Shown: one piece after another, positions 46,846 through 47,427 of the stretch
How the letters are laid out: each line of letters begins with the position of its first letter
Numbering within the stretch: the stretch's first letter is position 1
Program-made: the position numbers and the translations under genes
The notes under the pieces: generated by a model
Database searches by the model: none
What the model saw: the letters and a program-made list of their open reading frames with translations, nothing else
Told to the model about the DNA's origin: nothing
Origin: Streptomyces muensis
GTDB lineage: Bacteria > Actinomycetota > Actinomycetes > Streptomycetales > Streptomycetaceae
NCBI RefSeq assembly: GCF_021474425.1
Contig: NZ_JAKEIP010000040.1
Location: 1 to 47,427 of the forward strand
Length of the DNA: 47,427 nt
Reading direction: 5' to 3'

Positions 46846-46906
46846 CTGTCAACTCGGCACCGGCACAACGCCCTTGCCCTGCGTGCGTGGCTGGCCCGAC
46901 CGGTGT

Positions 46907-47427
46907 TCACAGTCGGGTGCAGGTATGAATGGTCATTCCGCTCGATTCCATGTGCCGGATCCGCAGGACACCGTTCTTGCCGGAGTAGTTCACGTCGAGC
47001 CGCTGGTCGTCGCTGACGCCGGGGAAGCCGGGCGGCTGCCAGGGCAGGAACAGCGAGAGGGAGTCGCCGACGGAAGCGGGCACGTTCTCGGCTGCGGCTT
47101 CCTCCATGTCGCCGGGACCACCGCCGCCCAGGTCCTCGGGAACCTGCAGTGCCAACCGCCCGCCCTGCAGGGCCCAGGTTCCCCTCGTGGTCTTGCCGTC
47201 GCCGAAGTCCAGGGTCCAGGTGCCGTCATCGATGGTCGCCGTACAGGAGAACGAGGACTCGTCAGGCATCTCCGTCCTGACTCCCCACCTGCCACGCACG
47301 AATGCGGCGAGCGCCTTGTCCGCCACCGAGGCTGACACCGACGGACTCGCCTGCGCCCCGCCCCCACTGGTGCTCCCGCCTCCACCGGTGCTCCCGCCCT
47401 CACCGGAGCTTCCGCTCCCGCCTGTCC
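46907..47427 (-). CDS. Secreted or lipid-anchored protein (5' end outside window)
   Basis: The minus-strand frame is open from 46907 to the window edge, giving at least 173 codons. The visible start is a Gly/Ser/Thr linker (TGGSGSSGEGG...STSGGG), typical of what follows a lipobox or signal peptide, then AQASPSVSASVADKALAAFV. The folded part has RGRWGV, FSCTATIDDGTWTLDFGDGK, RGTWALQGGRLALQVP and a final VLRIRHMESSGMTIHTCTRL, two cysteines included. It resembles a beta-sandwich or lipocalin-like exported domain. The signal lies beyond 47427. Function unknown. Confidence 0.65.
   Translation of the reverse strand, partial: TGGSGSSGEGGSTGGGGSTSGGGAQASPSVSASVADKALAAFVRGRWGVRTEMPDESSFSCTATIDDGTWTLDFGDGKTTRGTWALQGGRLALQVPEDLGGGGPGDMEEAAAENVPASVGDSLSLFLPWQPPGFPGVSDDQRLDVNYSGKNGVLRIRHMESSGMTIHTCTRL

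Overview
The window is high-GC actinobacterial DNA, almost certainly Streptomyces. Third codon positions are strongly G/C, many genes start with GTG after a GGAGG-type ribosome binding site, and the families are typical of the genus (FUSC permease, DUF418, NB-ARC/TPR ATPase, SAV_2336-type conflict protein, IS701 fragment). No tRNA, rRNA or CRISPR array was seen. The mix of housekeeping-like, defence-like and decayed genes suggests an accessory part of the chromosome. This is inference from sequence reading alone.

Layout. 1-7.4 kb: a FUSC-type permease, a SnoaL-like protein, a zinc-ribbon protein that may be extended by a -1 frameshift, a membrane-anchored NB-ARC/TPR ATPase and the relic of a tyrosine integrase. 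7.5-13.6 kb: an AraC-type regulator with an O-methyltransferase, a divergent DUF418 membrane protein, a small secreted protein and a large membrane protein with a spermidine-synthase fold. 13.7-17.9 kb: a minus-strand cassette of a possible HEPN RNase, a two-TRD HsdS-like subunit, a PD-ExK/N6-methylase-like fusion with a degenerate catalytic motif, and a TOPRIM protein. 18.1-25.5 kb: a secreted possible pore-forming protein, an SDR, a YbdK ligase, a beta-propeller protein, an AI-2E-type permease, an ArsR/VOC pair with a clear operator, and an orphan FAD-binding subunit.

25.6-32.7 kb holds the most striking unit: four minus-strand genes with overlapping ends, encoding an alpha/beta hydrolase, a caspase-like protease with a VMAP-C-like tail, a MoxR AAA+ ATPase and a vWA-like (SAV_2336-type) protein ending in a TIR domain. 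It looks like a ternary NTP-dependent conflict system in which the ATPase and vWA parts control up to three effector chemistries. It is followed on the same strand side by katG, whose terminator separates the two.

35.4-47.4 kb is more decayed: an SRPBCC protein, a DLH-fold protein lacking its nucleophile, a NUDIX hydrolase, several small unknown genes, a TPR relic, a MazF-like remnant cut at an IS701 fragment, a secreted NlpC/P60 enzyme with an 8-bp repeat array in front of it, a SAM methyltransferase, a LysE exporter, and a pentapeptide-type pseudogene with two frameshifts. The defence-like cassettes, the integrase and IS relics and the broken genes together suggest a region that has repeatedly received and lost DNA.
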